Assembly (NCBI RefSeq): GCF_002258785.1
Contig: NZ_NOYI01000013.1
Coordinates: forward strand, 310,001 to 374,000
Reading direction: 5' to 3'
Origin: Rhodococcus sp. 06-235-1A
GTDB taxonomy: Bacteria > Actinomycetota > Actinomycetes > Mycobacteriales > Mycobacteriaceae
Length of the DNA stretch: 64,000 bases
The position numbers were made by a program, and so were the translations under genes. The notes beneath the pieces were generated by a model. It had not been told where the DNA came from. It was given only the letters and a program-made list of their open reading frames with translations, and ran no database searches. Positions within the stretch are counted from its first letter, which is position 1. Each line of letters starts with the position of its first letter. Positions 8,054 through 16,668 of this stretch are shown here, one piece after another.

Positions 8054-10189
8054 CTATTTCGCTCGGACCTGCACCGGAACCCCGTTGAGGATCGCGTTGG
8101 CCGAGACGGCGTCGACGCGGCTCGGATCGGTGATGTCGTTGACGCTCGGCCCCTGCACCGTCGTCGCAACGGACAATTGCACGCCGGGACGCTGATGGCC
8201 GAAGCCGTGCGGCATGCTCACGACGCCCTGCATCATCTTCTCCGATGCCGCCACCTCGATGTCGACGGTTCCGGCGGCAGAGGTGACCGACACCATCGCC
8301 CCGTCCTCGATACCGCGATGGGCAAGATCGTCCGGATGCGCCAGAAGCTGATGTCGCGCTTTGCCTTTGGTGAGCCGGGCGGTGTTGTGCATCCACGAAT
8401 TGTTGCTTCGCAGGTGTCGGCGGCCGATCATCAACAACTCGTCGCCGCTCGGAACTGCGCTCGAGCGCATCAGATCCACCAGCGCGGGAAGTTCGGTGAT
8501 CACGACGTCCTGTATCAGCTGGACGCGCTTGTCCCGCGTCTTCAACTTCTGCGGAAAGCCGGGACGCAGTGGTCCGAGATCGACACCGTGCGGATTGGCT
8601 CGAAGCTTCTTGAGCGACAGCCCTTTTCGTTGGCTGCGGAGCAGGATGTCCAGGGTGCGAGCAGGGGAGAGGCGCAGGCGCGCCTCACCGATGATGCTCT
8701 TCGGAGTCAGTCGAGACTTCACTCGATCGACCGTGGAACCGGCCAGTCGACTCCTGTATCGCAGCGACAGATCGCGGAAAATCTCCCAATCGTGCTTCGC
8801 TCCAGCCTTCTTGGGCAGGACCGCCGGCATGTACTTGGCTGTGTTGTGCACCGCGAAGGAGTTGAAGATCAGGTCGTAGTGGTCGCGTTCGAGAGACATC
8901 GTCGGCGGCAGAATCACGTGTGCGTGACGCGAGGTCTCGTTGATGTAGAAGTCGAACGACACCATGAAATCGAGGCTCGCGAACGCGTCGTTCAGGGTGG
9001 TGCCGCCGGGCATCGACAACACCGGGTTGCCGGACAGGACCGCCATCGCTCGGATCTGGTCCTTGCCCTCGGTGGTGATCTCGTCGACGAGCGTCGAGCA
9101 CGGGTATTCGCCTGCGAACTCGGGGAGGTCGCGAACACGGCTGCGCCACTTGTCGAAATGGCCGCGGCCGACGATTCCCTGCTTGATCAGATCGATCGCA
9201 GGATCGGTCACCATGGCCCCGCCGGGGCGGTCGAGATTGCCCGTGATGATGTTCAGCACCTGAATTGCCCACTGGCACAAGGTGCCGAACTGCTGAGTCG
9301 ACACACCCATCCGGCCGTACGCCACGGCAGATTTCGCTGCGGCGAAATCTCGTGCGAGAGTCGAGATCTCGTCCGCGGACATGCCGACCACGGGGGCCAC
9401 GGACTCGGGAGTGAACTCGGCGACGAGGTCTGCCAGCCGATCGGCCCCATCGATGTAGTCGGCCACTCGCACCGTGCCGTCGGCGACGATCGTGTGGATC
9501 ATCGCGAGAAGCAACAGAGCATCACTACCGGGTCGAACGAAGAAGTGGGTGTCCGCGATATCCGCGGTCTCGGTCTTCCGCGGATCGACCACGACCAGGC
9601 GTCCGCCGCGTTTGCGCAGTGCCCGCGCTCTCTTGGCGAAATCCGGCACGGTCATCATGGAGCCGTTCGACGCCATCGGGTTGCCGCCGAGGACGAGGAA
9701 GAAATCGGTTCGATCGATGTCCGGGATCGGCAAGAGCAGCTGATGCCCGTACAGCAGATGATCGACGAGCTGATGGGGGAGTTGATCCAGCGAGGTGGCG
9801 GAGTATCGATTACGCGTCCGCAGGAGCGAGGTGAAGGGAATTCCGTGGGTCATCGCACCCATCGAATGCACGTTGGGGTTGCCCTGGTAGATGCCGACAG
9901 CATTACGGCCGTACTTCTCACGCGTCGAGATCAGACCGTCGATCACGAGGTCGTATGCCTCGTCCCAGTCGATCTTCTCCCAGCTCTCACCCACGCGTTT
10001 GACCGGCATGGTGAGCCGATCGGTATCGGCGTGCAGATCGATCAGCGACAGAGCCTTGGGGCAGATGTGCCCGCGCGAGAGAGGGTCTTTCTCGTCACCG
10101 CGGATGGACGTCACCGCATCGTTCTCCACCGTGAACTCGAGCCCACAGATCGCTTCGCACAGATTGCACGATCCATACACAACCGACAT
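8054..10189 (-). CDS. Molybdopterin-dependent oxidoreductase (formate dehydrogenase/nitrate reductase-like)
   Basis: The 711-residue catalytic subunit belongs to the DMSO reductase superfamily. An N-terminal [4Fe-4S] site is formed by Cys-8, 11, 15 and 43 (CNLCEAIC ... HICPKA). It is followed by the molybdopterin-binding core (LGGNPMASNG, VVVDPRKTETA, LSGNPVLSMPGG) and a C-terminal MoCo-dinucleotide domain ending VNDITDPSR...NGVPV. There is no Tat signal, so it should be cytoplasmic. No iron-sulfur or cytochrome partner subunit is adjacent, so electron acceptor and substrate are unknown. I use the ATG at 10189, with GGGAGGA 6-7 bp upstream, rather than 10207. Confidence 0.88.
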   Translation of the reverse strand: MSVVYGSCNLCEAICGLEFTVENDAVTSIRGDEKDPLSRGHICPKALSLIDLHADTDRLTMPVKRVGESWEKIDWDEAYDLVIDGLISTREKYGRNAVGIYQGNPNVHSMGAMTHGIPFTSLLRTRNRYSATSLDQLPHQLVDHLLYGHQLLLPIPDIDRTDFFLVLGGNPMASNGSMMTVPDFAKRARALRKRGGRLVVVDPRKTETADIADTHFFVRPGSDALLLLAMIHTIVADGTVRVADYIDGADRLADLVAEFTPESVAPVVGMSADEISTLARDFAAAKSAVAYGRMGVSTQQFGTLCQWAIQVLNIITGNLDRPGGAMVTDPAIDLIKQGIVGRGHFDKWRSRVRDLPEFAGEYPCSTLVDEITTEGKDQIRAMAVLSGNPVLSMPGGTTLNDAFASLDFMVSFDFYINETSRHAHVILPPTMSLERDHYDLIFNSFAVHNTAKYMPAVLPKKAGAKHDWEIFRDLSLRYRSRLAGSTVDRVKSRLTPKSIIGEARLRLSPARTLDILLRSQRKGLSLKKLRANPHGVDLGPLRPGFPQKLKTRDKRVQLIQDVVITELPALVDLMRSSAVPSGDELLMIGRRHLRSNNSWMHNTARLTKGKARHQLLAHPDDLAHRGIEDGAMVSVTSAAGTVDIEVAASEKMMQGVVSMPHGFGHQRPGVQLSVATTVQGPSVNDITDPSRVDAVSANAILNGVPVQVRAK

Positions 10190-10275
10190 CGCATTCCTCC
10201 CACTCATGTGCCTGCGAGCGTAGCCCGGCGGGGGACCGGGGCACCGTCATCGACCGACAATTAGGCTCGTCGATC

Positions 10276-11079
10276 GTGACCACCCTCGATCTCACGGCCT
10301 CCTGGCCCGTCGACCATGTCAGTGCAGCAGTCGTCACCGATTCCGGCGTTCGTGAGGAACTCGGCGACACCGAGCGCATCTACGAGCTGGCCTCGGTCAC
10401 CAAACTGCTCAGTGCGTACGCAGTTCTCGTCGCCGTCGAGGAAGGCGCGGTGGAGCTCGATCAACCCGCAGGGCCGGAAGGGTCGACGGTGCGTCACCTG
10501 CTGGCACACGCGTCGGGACTGGCGTTCGGCGACCGGACGGTGCAGGCACCGGCCGGTACCAAGCGGATCTACTCGAGCGCCGGGTTCGAGGTACTGGCCG
10601 AACTGATCGAGACCGAGGCAGGCATCGCCTTCCCGGACTACCTCGACGAGGCCGTGTGTCGACCACTGCAGATGACGAACACCTCACTACCGGGATCGGC
10701 GGGCCACGGTGCCAGCTCCACCCTGGCGGATCTGAAGAGATTTGCAGCAGAGCTGTTGCATCCGACGCTCCTCGCGTCGCAGACCCTGTCGTCGGCGACG
10801 GACGTGCAGTTTCCCGGTCTGAACGGGATCGTGCCCGGGTACGGATCGCACAAGCCGTGCGATTGGGGGCTCGGGTTCGAGCTGCGCGGGGAGAAGACCC
10901 CGCACTGGACTGGGAGCACCAACTCGTCGGCCACGTTCGGTCACTTCGGGCAGGCCGGAACGTTCCTGTGGGTGGACCCCGAGGTGCGGACGGCATGCGT
11001 GGTGTTGACCGACCGGGCCTTCGGAGACTGGGCGAAACCGCTGTGGCCGGAGCTGTCCGACGCCGTCCTTGCAGGGTGA
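10276..11079 (+). CDS. Serine hydrolase of the beta-lactamase/class C (penicillin-binding-like) fold
   Basis: The 267-residue protein has the SxxK motif in ASVTK near residue 43 and a Tyr motif in YSSAGFEVLAE (YxN/YSS type). The late FGHFGQAGTFLWVDPE replaces the KTG/HxG loop. HLLAHASGL is typical of esterase and D-peptidase members of COG1680. No signal peptide is visible, which argues for a cytoplasmic esterase or peptidase rather than a beta-lactamase. The substrate is unknown. Start is GTG, divergent from the molybdopterin enzyme across an 86-bp gap that must hold both promoters. Confidence 0.82.
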   Translation: MTTLDLTASWPVDHVSAAVVTDSGVREELGDTERIYELASVTKLLSAYAVLVAVEEGAVELDQPAGPEGSTVRHLLAHASGLAFGDRTVQAPAGTKRIYSSAGFEVLAELIETEAGIAFPDYLDEAVCRPLQMTNTSLPGSAGHGASSTLADLKRFAAELLHPTLLASQTLSSATDVQFPGLNGIVPGYGSHKPCDWGLGFELRGEKTPHWTGSTNSSATFGHFGQAGTFLWVDPEVRTACVVLTDRAFGDWAKPLWPELSDAVLAG

Positions 11080-11223
11080 ACACCGACCGTTCACAGATAG
11101 CACTGGCGCAACAGGGGCAACTCGGGGCACACTAGTACACATACGCATTGATTCACCGCATCCAGTCGAAGCATGTCGAGGTCGTTGGGGAAGACGTCCC
11201 TCGTCGAAGCTGGAGGTAGTGCA

Positions 11224-11736
11224 ATGCGTGGATCGAATCAATTCGCAGAAGCGACGTCGGGTGTTGTGTACATCCACTCGTCGCCCGCTGCGCTGTGCCC
11301 GCATGTCGAATGGGCGTTGACCGACGCCCTCGATTGCCGTGCAAATCTGAAGTGGTCTGCGCAGCCTGCCTCCGACGGGCAGCTACGCGCCACCACCGAC
11401 TGGGTCGGCCCGGTCGGTACCGGAGCGAACCTCGCCGGCATTCTGCGCTCGTGGCAGATGCTGCGGTTCGAGGTGACCGAGGACGCCAGCGAAGGCGTCG
11501 ACGGCGAACGGTTCTCGCACGTCCCCGGTTTGGGGCTGTGGCGCGGAACGACGAGTGCGAACGGTGACGTGGTACTCGGGGAGATGCGACTACGCGCTTT
11601 GATGGAGAACAATCAGGGCAACTTCACCGCCGCCGTGGAACATGCGCTCGGTTCGGACTGGGACGCCGCCCTCGAGCCCTTCCGCACCGGCGGGGCCGGA
11701 GCCGAAGTGACGTGGTTGAGCCGCAACGTCGGCTAG
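11224..11736 (+). CDS. DUF3145 family protein
   Basis: The 170-residue protein matches the actinobacteria-specific DUF3145 family in length and in conserved segments: VVYIHSSPAALCPHVEWAL, GILRSWQMLRFEVTED and NFTAAVEHALGSDWD. Function is unknown; the family is almost universal in Mycobacteriales. The ATG at 11224 has GGAGGTA 7-13 bp upstream, so the longer ORF from 11173 is rejected. It stands alone between a serine hydrolase and a cold-shock-domain gene. Confidence 0.88.
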   Translation: MRGSNQFAEATSGVVYIHSSPAALCPHVEWALTDALDCRANLKWSAQPASDGQLRATTDWVGPVGTGANLAGILRSWQMLRFEVTEDASEGVDGERFSHVPGLGLWRGTTSANGDVVLGEMRLRALMENNQGNFTAAVEHALGSDWDAALEPFRTGGAGAEVTWLSRNVG

Positions 11737-11826
11737 ACGAGAAGTTGCCGGGGGGTTGGGCGTCGCGGTAGTTTCGCGTGCGTGCCTGGGTAGGCATGTG
11801 GGAACGACCGTGGAGTGGTGAGTTCG

Positions 11827-12273
11827 ATGTTGTCGACTGGAAAAGTGATTCGATTCGACGAGTTCAAGGGGTACGGATTCGTAGCGCCGGACGAGGGCGG
11901 CGAGGACGTGTTCATTCACGTCAACGATCTGGACTTCGACAAGAGGCTGTTGGCACCGGGGGTTCGTGTCGAATACGTCGCCGTCGAGGGCGACAGAGGT
12001 CTCAAGGCAACTCAGGTGCAGATCATCGACGGTCCGGCGTCGACCGCACTGGTGACCCGACACAAGCCCGACGTGCCGTTCCACAACGTTCCGGCCAATG
12101 AACACCACCAGCTCGAAGACGTCATCTGCGACGTGCTGTCCGAGGCCGACTTCACCGCGGAGCTGACCGACGCTCTCCTCACCGCGAACGGCTCCCTGAC
12201 GGCTACGCAGATCCTCGATATCCGATCAGCAATGCTGCGAGTGGCTCACGACCACAAGTGGATCGAGAACTGA
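11827..12273 (+). CDS. Cold-shock-domain protein with C-terminal extension
   Basis: Residues 1-66 are a cold-shock OB fold with RNP1-like KGYGFVAP and RNP2-like DVFIHV, binding single-stranded RNA or DNA. The remaining 80 residues are unlike classical 67-residue CspA proteins. They include a helical acidic segment (EHHQLEDVICDVLSEADFT) and a conserved-looking tail. Actinobacteria have such long cold-shock proteins, probably with an added interaction module. GTG codons at 11815 and 11818 are possible starts, but the ATG at 11827 has GGAG at proper distance and starts the domain. Confidence 0.85.
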   Translation: MLSTGKVIRFDEFKGYGFVAPDEGGEDVFIHVNDLDFDKRLLAPGVRVEYVAVEGDRGLKATQVQIIDGPASTALVTRHKPDVPFHNVPANEHHQLEDVICDVLSEADFTAELTDALLTANGSLTATQILDIRSAMLRVAHDHKWIEN

Positions 12274-12300
12274 CGCTGTAGTTCGGCCGCCCGTTGTGGA

Positions 12301-12345
12301 TCAATGCGGCTTTGTTGCAGTCTGAGCGACTGAAATCCGCATTGA
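12301..12345. terminator. Nested hairpin between convergent genes (bidirectional terminator candidate)
   Basis: An outer perfect inverted repeat TCAATGCGG (12301-12309) / CCGCATTGA (12337-12345) encloses an inner stem CAGTC (12318-12322) / GACTG (12328-12332). It lies in the 105-bp gap where the cold-shock gene and accD6 converge. There is no U-run, as is common for actinobacterial terminators. Confidence 0.6.
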
Positions 12346-12378
12346 ACCCAACAGGGGCGGGGAACCGGGGCCTGACGA

Positions 12379-13812
12379 TCAGAGCGGAATGTTCTTGTGG
12401 TTGCCCCGCGCTGCGGGGGCTGCCGCGAGTGCCTTGGCGACGGTGCTGCGGGTCTTGCTCGGCTCGATGACCTCGTCGACGACTCCGATGGCCACTGCGC
12501 GCTCGACGCCACCGGCGATGCTTTCGTGCTCGACGGTGAGGCGGTCGTGCAGTGCCTCCCGCTCTTCTTCCGGCGCGGCTGCGAGAGCCTTCTTGTGCAG
12601 GATGCCGACGGCAGCCTTCGCGCCCATCACGGCCACCTCGGAGCCGGGCCAGGCGTAGACGGCGGTGGCACCGAGTGCGCGAGCGTTCATGGCGATGTAC
12701 GCACCACCGTAGATCTTGCGAGTGACCAGTGTGACGCGGGGAACGGTTGCTTCGGCGAAGGCGTGCAACAGTTTCGCGCCGCGACGTACGACGCCTTCCC
12801 ATTCCATGCTGACGCCGGGGAGGTATCCGGGAACGTCGACGACCACGATGAGCGGGATGCCGAACGCGTCGCAGAGCCGCACGAAACGTGCTGCTTTCTC
12901 GGCGCTTTCGGAGTTGAGGCAGCCGCCGAGTCGGATGGGGTTGTTGGCGATGACGCCGACGGTGCGGCCGCTGATGCGTCCGAGACCGACGACGATGCTG
13001 CGGGCCCAGCCGCCCTGGAACTCCTCGAACGTCGATTCGCCTTCGACGTTGTCGAGCAATTCGTGGACGATCGGGTGCACATCGTATGCGCGACGGTTGG
13101 ATTCGGGCATCAGCGCGCGGAGGTCGGTGTCGCCGTGCTCGGCGGCGGCGATGTCGAATTCGCCCTGCTCGCAGAACATGGACACCAGACGGCGGGCGCG
13201 CGTGAAGGCGTCCATCTCGCTGTCGGCGACGATGTGGCACACGCCGGACTTCTTGTGGTGGGTGTCGGGGCCGCCGAGCGAGGCCATGTCGACCTGCTCA
13301 CCGGTGACGCTGCGGACGACGTCGGGACCGGTGACGAACACGCGTCCCTCGGGAGCCATGATGACGACGTCGGTCAGCGCAGGACCGTAGGCGGCGCCGC
13401 CGGCTGCGAAGCCGAGGACGACGGAAATCTGAGGGACGAGGCCGGATGCTCGAACCATGGCCTCGAAGACGAGTCCGACGGCGTGGAGAGCTTCGACGCC
13501 CTCGGCGAGGCGAGCGCCACCGGAGTGCCACACGCCGACGATAGGAGCGCGCTGTTCGATGGCCGTATCGATGGCGGCGACGATGTGCTTGCAGCCGTCG
13601 ACGCCCATGGCACCGCCCATGACGGTGGCGTCGGAGCAGTAGGCGATGGTGTGGACTCCGTCGATCTCACCGGAGGCCGCGAGAATGCCGGATTTGTCCC
13701 GATCGTGCAGGGGGACAGTGGTTCCGGTGTCGAACAGGTTCTCGAGGCGGGCGAGTGGATCGCGGGGATCGGTAGAAGTACCGGATCGAGTGACGGGAGC
13801 CAGAATTGTCAT
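12379..13812 (-). CDS. accD6: Acyl-CoA carboxylase beta (carboxyltransferase) subunit, AccD6-like
   Basis: The 477-residue protein is a two-lobed crotonase-fold carboxyltransferase that moves carboxyl from biotin to acetyl-CoA, making malonyl-CoA for FAS-I and FAS-II. Glycine-rich oxyanion segments are visible in both lobes: VWHSGGARLAEGVE with GFAAGGAAYGPA, and KIYGGAYIAMNARALG. It is the last gene of the fabD-acpM-kasA-accD6 order known from mycobacteria, where AccD6 works with the AccA3 biotinylated subunit. Start at 13812 (MTILAPV) has GAAGGA upstream. A 129-bp gap with hairpins separates it from kasA, so a separate promoter is possible. Confidence 0.92.
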   Translation of the reverse strand: MTILAPVTRSGTSTDPRDPLARLENLFDTGTTVPLHDRDKSGILAASGEIDGVHTIAYCSDATVMGGAMGVDGCKHIVAAIDTAIEQRAPIVGVWHSGGARLAEGVEALHAVGLVFEAMVRASGLVPQISVVLGFAAGGAAYGPALTDVVIMAPEGRVFVTGPDVVRSVTGEQVDMASLGGPDTHHKKSGVCHIVADSEMDAFTRARRLVSMFCEQGEFDIAAAEHGDTDLRALMPESNRRAYDVHPIVHELLDNVEGESTFEEFQGGWARSIVVGLGRISGRTVGVIANNPIRLGGCLNSESAEKAARFVRLCDAFGIPLIVVVDVPGYLPGVSMEWEGVVRRGAKLLHAFAEATVPRVTLVTRKIYGGAYIAMNARALGATAVYAWPGSEVAVMGAKAAVGILHKKALAAAPEEEREALHDRLTVEHESIAGGVERAVAIGVVDEVIEPSKTRSTVAKALAAAPAARGNHKNIPL

Positions 13813-13914
13813 CGCTTGTCCTTCTTCAGGGCCCCCGTGGGGGCGAGGCCCGAACCGGGGCCGTTCACTGGGAACGGCACCGGCCCGGATCATGCACTGC
13901 GAGAGCGAGATTCG

Positions 13915-13937
13915 CTGAGTCGAAACGATCGACTCAG
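13915..13937 (-). terminator. Hairpin just after kasA, before accD6
   Basis: CTGAGTCG (13915-13922) and CGACTCAG (13930-13937) form a perfect 8-bp stem with a 7-nt loop, starting 4 bases after the kasA stop. A second, shorter stem CCGTTC/GAACGG lies at 13861-13877. There is no U-tract. It may attenuate read-through into accD6 or define an mRNA end. Confidence 0.5.
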
Positions 13938-13941
13938 TGCC

Positions 13942-15192
13942 TCACGCCTTTCCGAAGGCGAGCGCTACGTTGTGCCCACCGAATCCGAACGAGTTGTTGA
14001 TCGCGTAATCGATCTGTCCGACGCGGGGCTCGCCCTTGACGACGTCGAGATCGATCTGGGGATCCTGATTCTCCAAATTCAGCGTGGGAGGGATGATTCC
14101 CTCGCGCACTGCCAGCACCGTCAGAACCGACTCGAGAGCGCCGACGGCACCGATCGAGTGGCCGAGAGCGGATTTCGGTGCGTACACCGCTGCGTGATTT
14201 CCGACGGCCTTGTTGATCGCCAGCGCCTCGGCGGTGTCTCCGATAGGAGTTGCCGTTGCGTGAGCGTTCACGTGGGTGATGTCGGACTTCTGCAGGCCTG
14301 CGGTCTCGATCGCACGCTTCATGGCGCGTGCGGCACCCGTGCCCTCCGGATCGGGGGCCACGAGGTGGAACCCATCGGAGGTGATTCCGGCACCGAGCAG
14401 GCGGGCGTGGATCGTTGCGCCGCGCGCCTTGGCGTGCTCCTCGGTCTCGATGACCATGAGCGCACCCGCTTCACCGAAGACGAATCCGTCACGGTCCTTG
14501 TCGAACGGACGTGACGCACCCTTCGGATTGTCGTTGTTGGTGCTCATCGCCCGCATCATGGAGAAGCTGGCGATCGGAACCGCGTCGATGTATCCCTCGA
14601 CGCCGCCGGTGACGACCATGTCCGCGTCGCCCATCACGATCATCCGCCACGCGTGTGCGATGGCTTCCGATCCCGAGGAGCAGGCGGAGACGGGGGTGAT
14701 GACACCGGCCTGTGCTTTGAGCTCGAGTCCGACGACCGCTGCGGGGCCGTTCGGCATGACCATCTGAACGGCGAGCGGAGACACCTTGCGGTAGCCGCCG
14801 GCCTTCATCTTGTCGTTGGCGTCGATCAGCGAATCGCCGCCACCGAGGCCGGTACCGATCGACACGCCGAGGCGAAGGGGATCGACGTCGGGGGTCCCGG
14901 CGTTCTTCCACACCTCGCGGCCCAGCACGGTGGCCAGCTGCTCCACGTAGCTGAGGCGACGAATCTCGACCCGCGAGAGCAGGCTCTGCGGGTTCACCGC
15001 GAGGTGTCCGCCGATCCGCACGGGCAGGTCGTACTCGGCGACGAAATCGTCTTCCAGAGTTGCGATTCCGCTGTCGCCGTTCAGCAGACCCTTCCACGTG
15101 GCATCGACGTCACCCGCAAGTGACGTGGTCGCAGCGAGGCTGGTGACGACGACACTGGGGAAGCGTCCGTTGGCGGTGGATGGGTTGGTCAT
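13942..15192 (-). CDS. kasA: Beta-ketoacyl-ACP synthase KasA
   Basis: This condensing enzyme elongates acyl-ACP with malonyl-ACP in FAS-II, feeding meromycolate synthesis. The catalytic triad is visible: Cys in [13 protein letters not shown], His in [12 protein letters not shown], His in [13 protein letters not shown], plus the conserved Lys of the last motif. The N-terminus [15 protein letters not shown] closely matches mycobacterial KasA, which supports the ATG at 15192. A GTG at 15204 overlapping the acpM stop would add four residues and remains possible. Only one kas gene follows acpM; the kasB copy of mycobacteria is absent here. Confidence 0.94.
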   Translation of the reverse strand: MTNPSTANGRFPSVVVTSLAATTSLAGDVDATWKGLLNGDSGIATLEDDFVAEYDLPVRIGGHLAVNPQSLLSRVEIRRLSYVEQLATVLGREVWKNAGTPDVDPLRLGVSIGTGLGGGDSLIDANDKMKAGGYRKVSPLAVQMVMPNGPAAVVGLELKAQAGVITPVSACSSGSEAIAHAWRMIVMGDADMVVTGGVEGYIDAVPIASFSMMRAMSTNNDNPKGASRPFDKDRDGFVFGEAGALMVIETEEHAKARGATIHARLLGAGITSDGFHLVAPDPEGTGAARAMKRAIETAGLQKSDITHVNAHATATPIGDTAEALAINKAVGNHAAVYAPKSALGHSIGAVGALESVLTVLAVREGIIPPTLNLENQDPQIDLDVVKGEPRVGQIDYAINNSFGFGGHNVALAFGKA

Positions 15193-15200
15193 GGGCCGTG

Positions 15201-15503
15201 TCACTCGCTCGCGGAGTCGTCGAGCTTGGCCTTGATAGCTTCTGCGGCTTCGGGGTTCTCCGCTTCGAGCTTCTGGATGTAGTTGACGGCATCGCCGACG
15301 GTGCGCAGACCTGCGAGGTCCTCGTCGGGGATCTTCACGCCGTACTTGTCCTCGGTCTGCACTGCGATCTCGACCATGGAGAGCGAGTCGATGTCGAGGT
15401 CGTCCACGAAGGACTTCTCGATGGTCACCTCGGACGGTTCGATGCCCGTGACCTCCTCGATGATCTCTGCAAGTCCGGCGATGAGGTCTTCCTGGCTGGC
15501 CAC
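15201..15503 (-). CDS. acpM: Meromycolate-type acyl carrier protein
   Basis: This 100-residue acyl carrier protein has the 4'-phosphopantetheine site in [14 protein letters not shown] (Ser after Asp) and the nearly invariant segment [20 protein letters not shown]. It extends about 20 residues beyond standard ACPs with an acidic helix ([17 protein letters not shown]), like AcpM of mycobacteria but with a shorter tail. The GTG at 15503 ([10 protein letters not shown]) is the start supported by family alignment and an AGGGA site; the longer frame to 15578 is upstream leader. It carries growing chains between FabD, KasA and the FAS-II reductases. Confidence 0.93.
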   Translation of the reverse strand: MASQEDLIAGLAEIIEEVTGIEPSEVTIEKSFVDDLDIDSLSMVEIAVQTEDKYGVKIPDEDLAGLRTVGDAVNYIQKLEAENPEAAEAIKAKLDDSASE

Positions 15504-15631
15504 TGTTGTGGGTCCCTTCTCTTCTGTGTCGAACGCCGAAGTCATGTGCTTCGAGACGCGGTTGTGCATTTCTGCCACTCGGGGAGTGGAAGTGGATCCG
15601 CAGTGCTGAGACTGCGGTGTGGGTTGCCGAG

Positions 15632-16540
15632 CTATCCGAGCTCGGCCAATGCGGAAATGTCCGCCGGTGTCTTCAGGCCGAGGTTGGCGACGCCGCGCAG
15701 TTCACGCTTGGCGATACCGACCAGTGCGCCTGCCGGGGGCAGTTCCACAAGTCCGGTGACCTGCGCCGTGCGCAGGTAGGCGTTGCACAGATCCCATCGC
15801 ACGGGGCGAGTGACCTGGGCGGCAAGCTTGTTCAGTGCGTCGGCACCCGAGGTGACCGGCTGACCGTCCGAGTTGGACAGCAACGTCCGTGTCGGCTCGG
15901 ACGGAGTGATGGCGGCAGCGGCTGCGGCAACGGTGTCGCCCGCCGACGCCATGTACTTGGTGTGGAAAGCGCCGGCAACCGGCAGGGCGCGGACGCGGGC
16001 CTTCTCGGGCGCGCTCTCGGCCAGTTCGGCGAGCTTGGTCAGCAGCCCTGCTGCAACGATCTGGCCGGCGGCGTTGACGTTGGCCGGGGCGAGATCCAAC
16101 TCCTCGAGTCGGGCAAGCACGGCGGTTTCGTCGCCGCCCAGCACTGCGGACATGCCGGTCGGTTCGAGTGCGCAGGCCTTGGCCATCGCAGCGCCGCGGA
16201 CCGCGGCCAGCGAGACAGCGTCGTCGGAGGAGATGACGCCTGCAATCGCGGCGGCAGCGAGTTCGCCGACGGAGTGCCCGGCGATGATGGCGTCCTCGGG
16301 GAACAATCCACGTGCTGCAATTTCCTCGAAGGCGAGCAGAGCCGAGGCGACGACCAGGGGCTGGGTCACCGCGGTGTCGGTGATCTCCTCGGCTGTGGCC
16401 GTGGTGCCGAGACGAACCAGGTCGAGGCCGGAAGCCTTGGACCACAGCGCCAATCGATCTGCCGCACCGGGCAGTTCGAGCCATGGCAGCAGCATGCCGG
16501 GAGTCTGGGAGCCCTGACCGGGCGCAAGCAACGCAATCAC
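15632..16540 (-). CDS. fabD: Malonyl-CoA:ACP transacylase FabD
   Basis: The 302-residue protein transfers malonyl from CoA to AcpM. The active-site serine lies in [14 protein letters not shown], the N-terminal loop is [11 protein letters not shown], and the catalytic His is in [10 protein letters not shown]. It is the first gene of the FAS-II transcript, with a start GTG at 16540. The 128-bp region upstream carries a near-perfect palindrome and separates it from the regulator gene on the same strand. acpM follows after a 128-bp leader. Confidence 0.94.
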   Translation of the reverse strand: MIALLAPGQGSQTPGMLLPWLELPGAADRLALWSKASGLDLVRLGTTATAEEITDTAVTQPLVVASALLAFEEIAARGLFPEDAIIAGHSVGELAAAAIAGVISSDDAVSLAAVRGAAMAKACALEPTGMSAVLGGDETAVLARLEELDLAPANVNAAGQIVAAGLLTKLAELAESAPEKARVRALPVAGAFHTKYMASAGDTVAAAAAAITPSEPTRTLLSNSDGQPVTSGADALNKLAAQVTRPVRWDLCNAYLRTAQVTGLVELPPAGALVGIAKRELRGVANLGLKTPADISALAELG

Positions 16541-16603
16541 AGGGTTAAGAGAACACTGTCGACCTGCGAATCAGTGATGTCGCGCTCGATGAACTCTCGA
16601 CAA

Positions 16604-16630
16604 GCAATTTGTGGGAACCCTACAAATTGC
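16604..16630. promoter_or_regulatory. 27-bp palindrome in the fabD promoter, candidate MabR/FasR operator
   Basis: GCAATTTGT (16604-16612) and ACAAATTGC (16622-16630) are perfect inverted repeats around a 9-nt spacer GGGAACCCT, which is itself nearly palindromic. It lies 64 bp upstream of the fabD start and downstream of the regulator gene stop. MabR in mycobacteria is known to bind TTTTGT/ACAAAA-type half-sites at the fasII promoter; as I recall, with a longer spacer. Confidence 0.7.
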
Positions 16631-16668
16631 CTCGTGGCGATCCGCCATCGCCGGAGGGTGGTCACGCG

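Noticed and set aside
8177..10264. A 695-codon open frame on the plus strand
   Set aside because: It is antisense to the molybdopterin oxidoreductase gene. The residue pattern is the His/Arg/Asp-rich type expected from the complement of high-GC genes and shows no family motif.
10276..11079. Calling the serine hydrolase a beta-lactamase
   Set aside because: It lacks a signal peptide, and the YxN and KTG motifs are altered, which fits esterase/peptidase members better.
12397..14514. A 705-codon plus-strand frame
   Set aside because: It is antisense to accD6 and the 3' part of kasA, both of which carry clear catalytic motifs.
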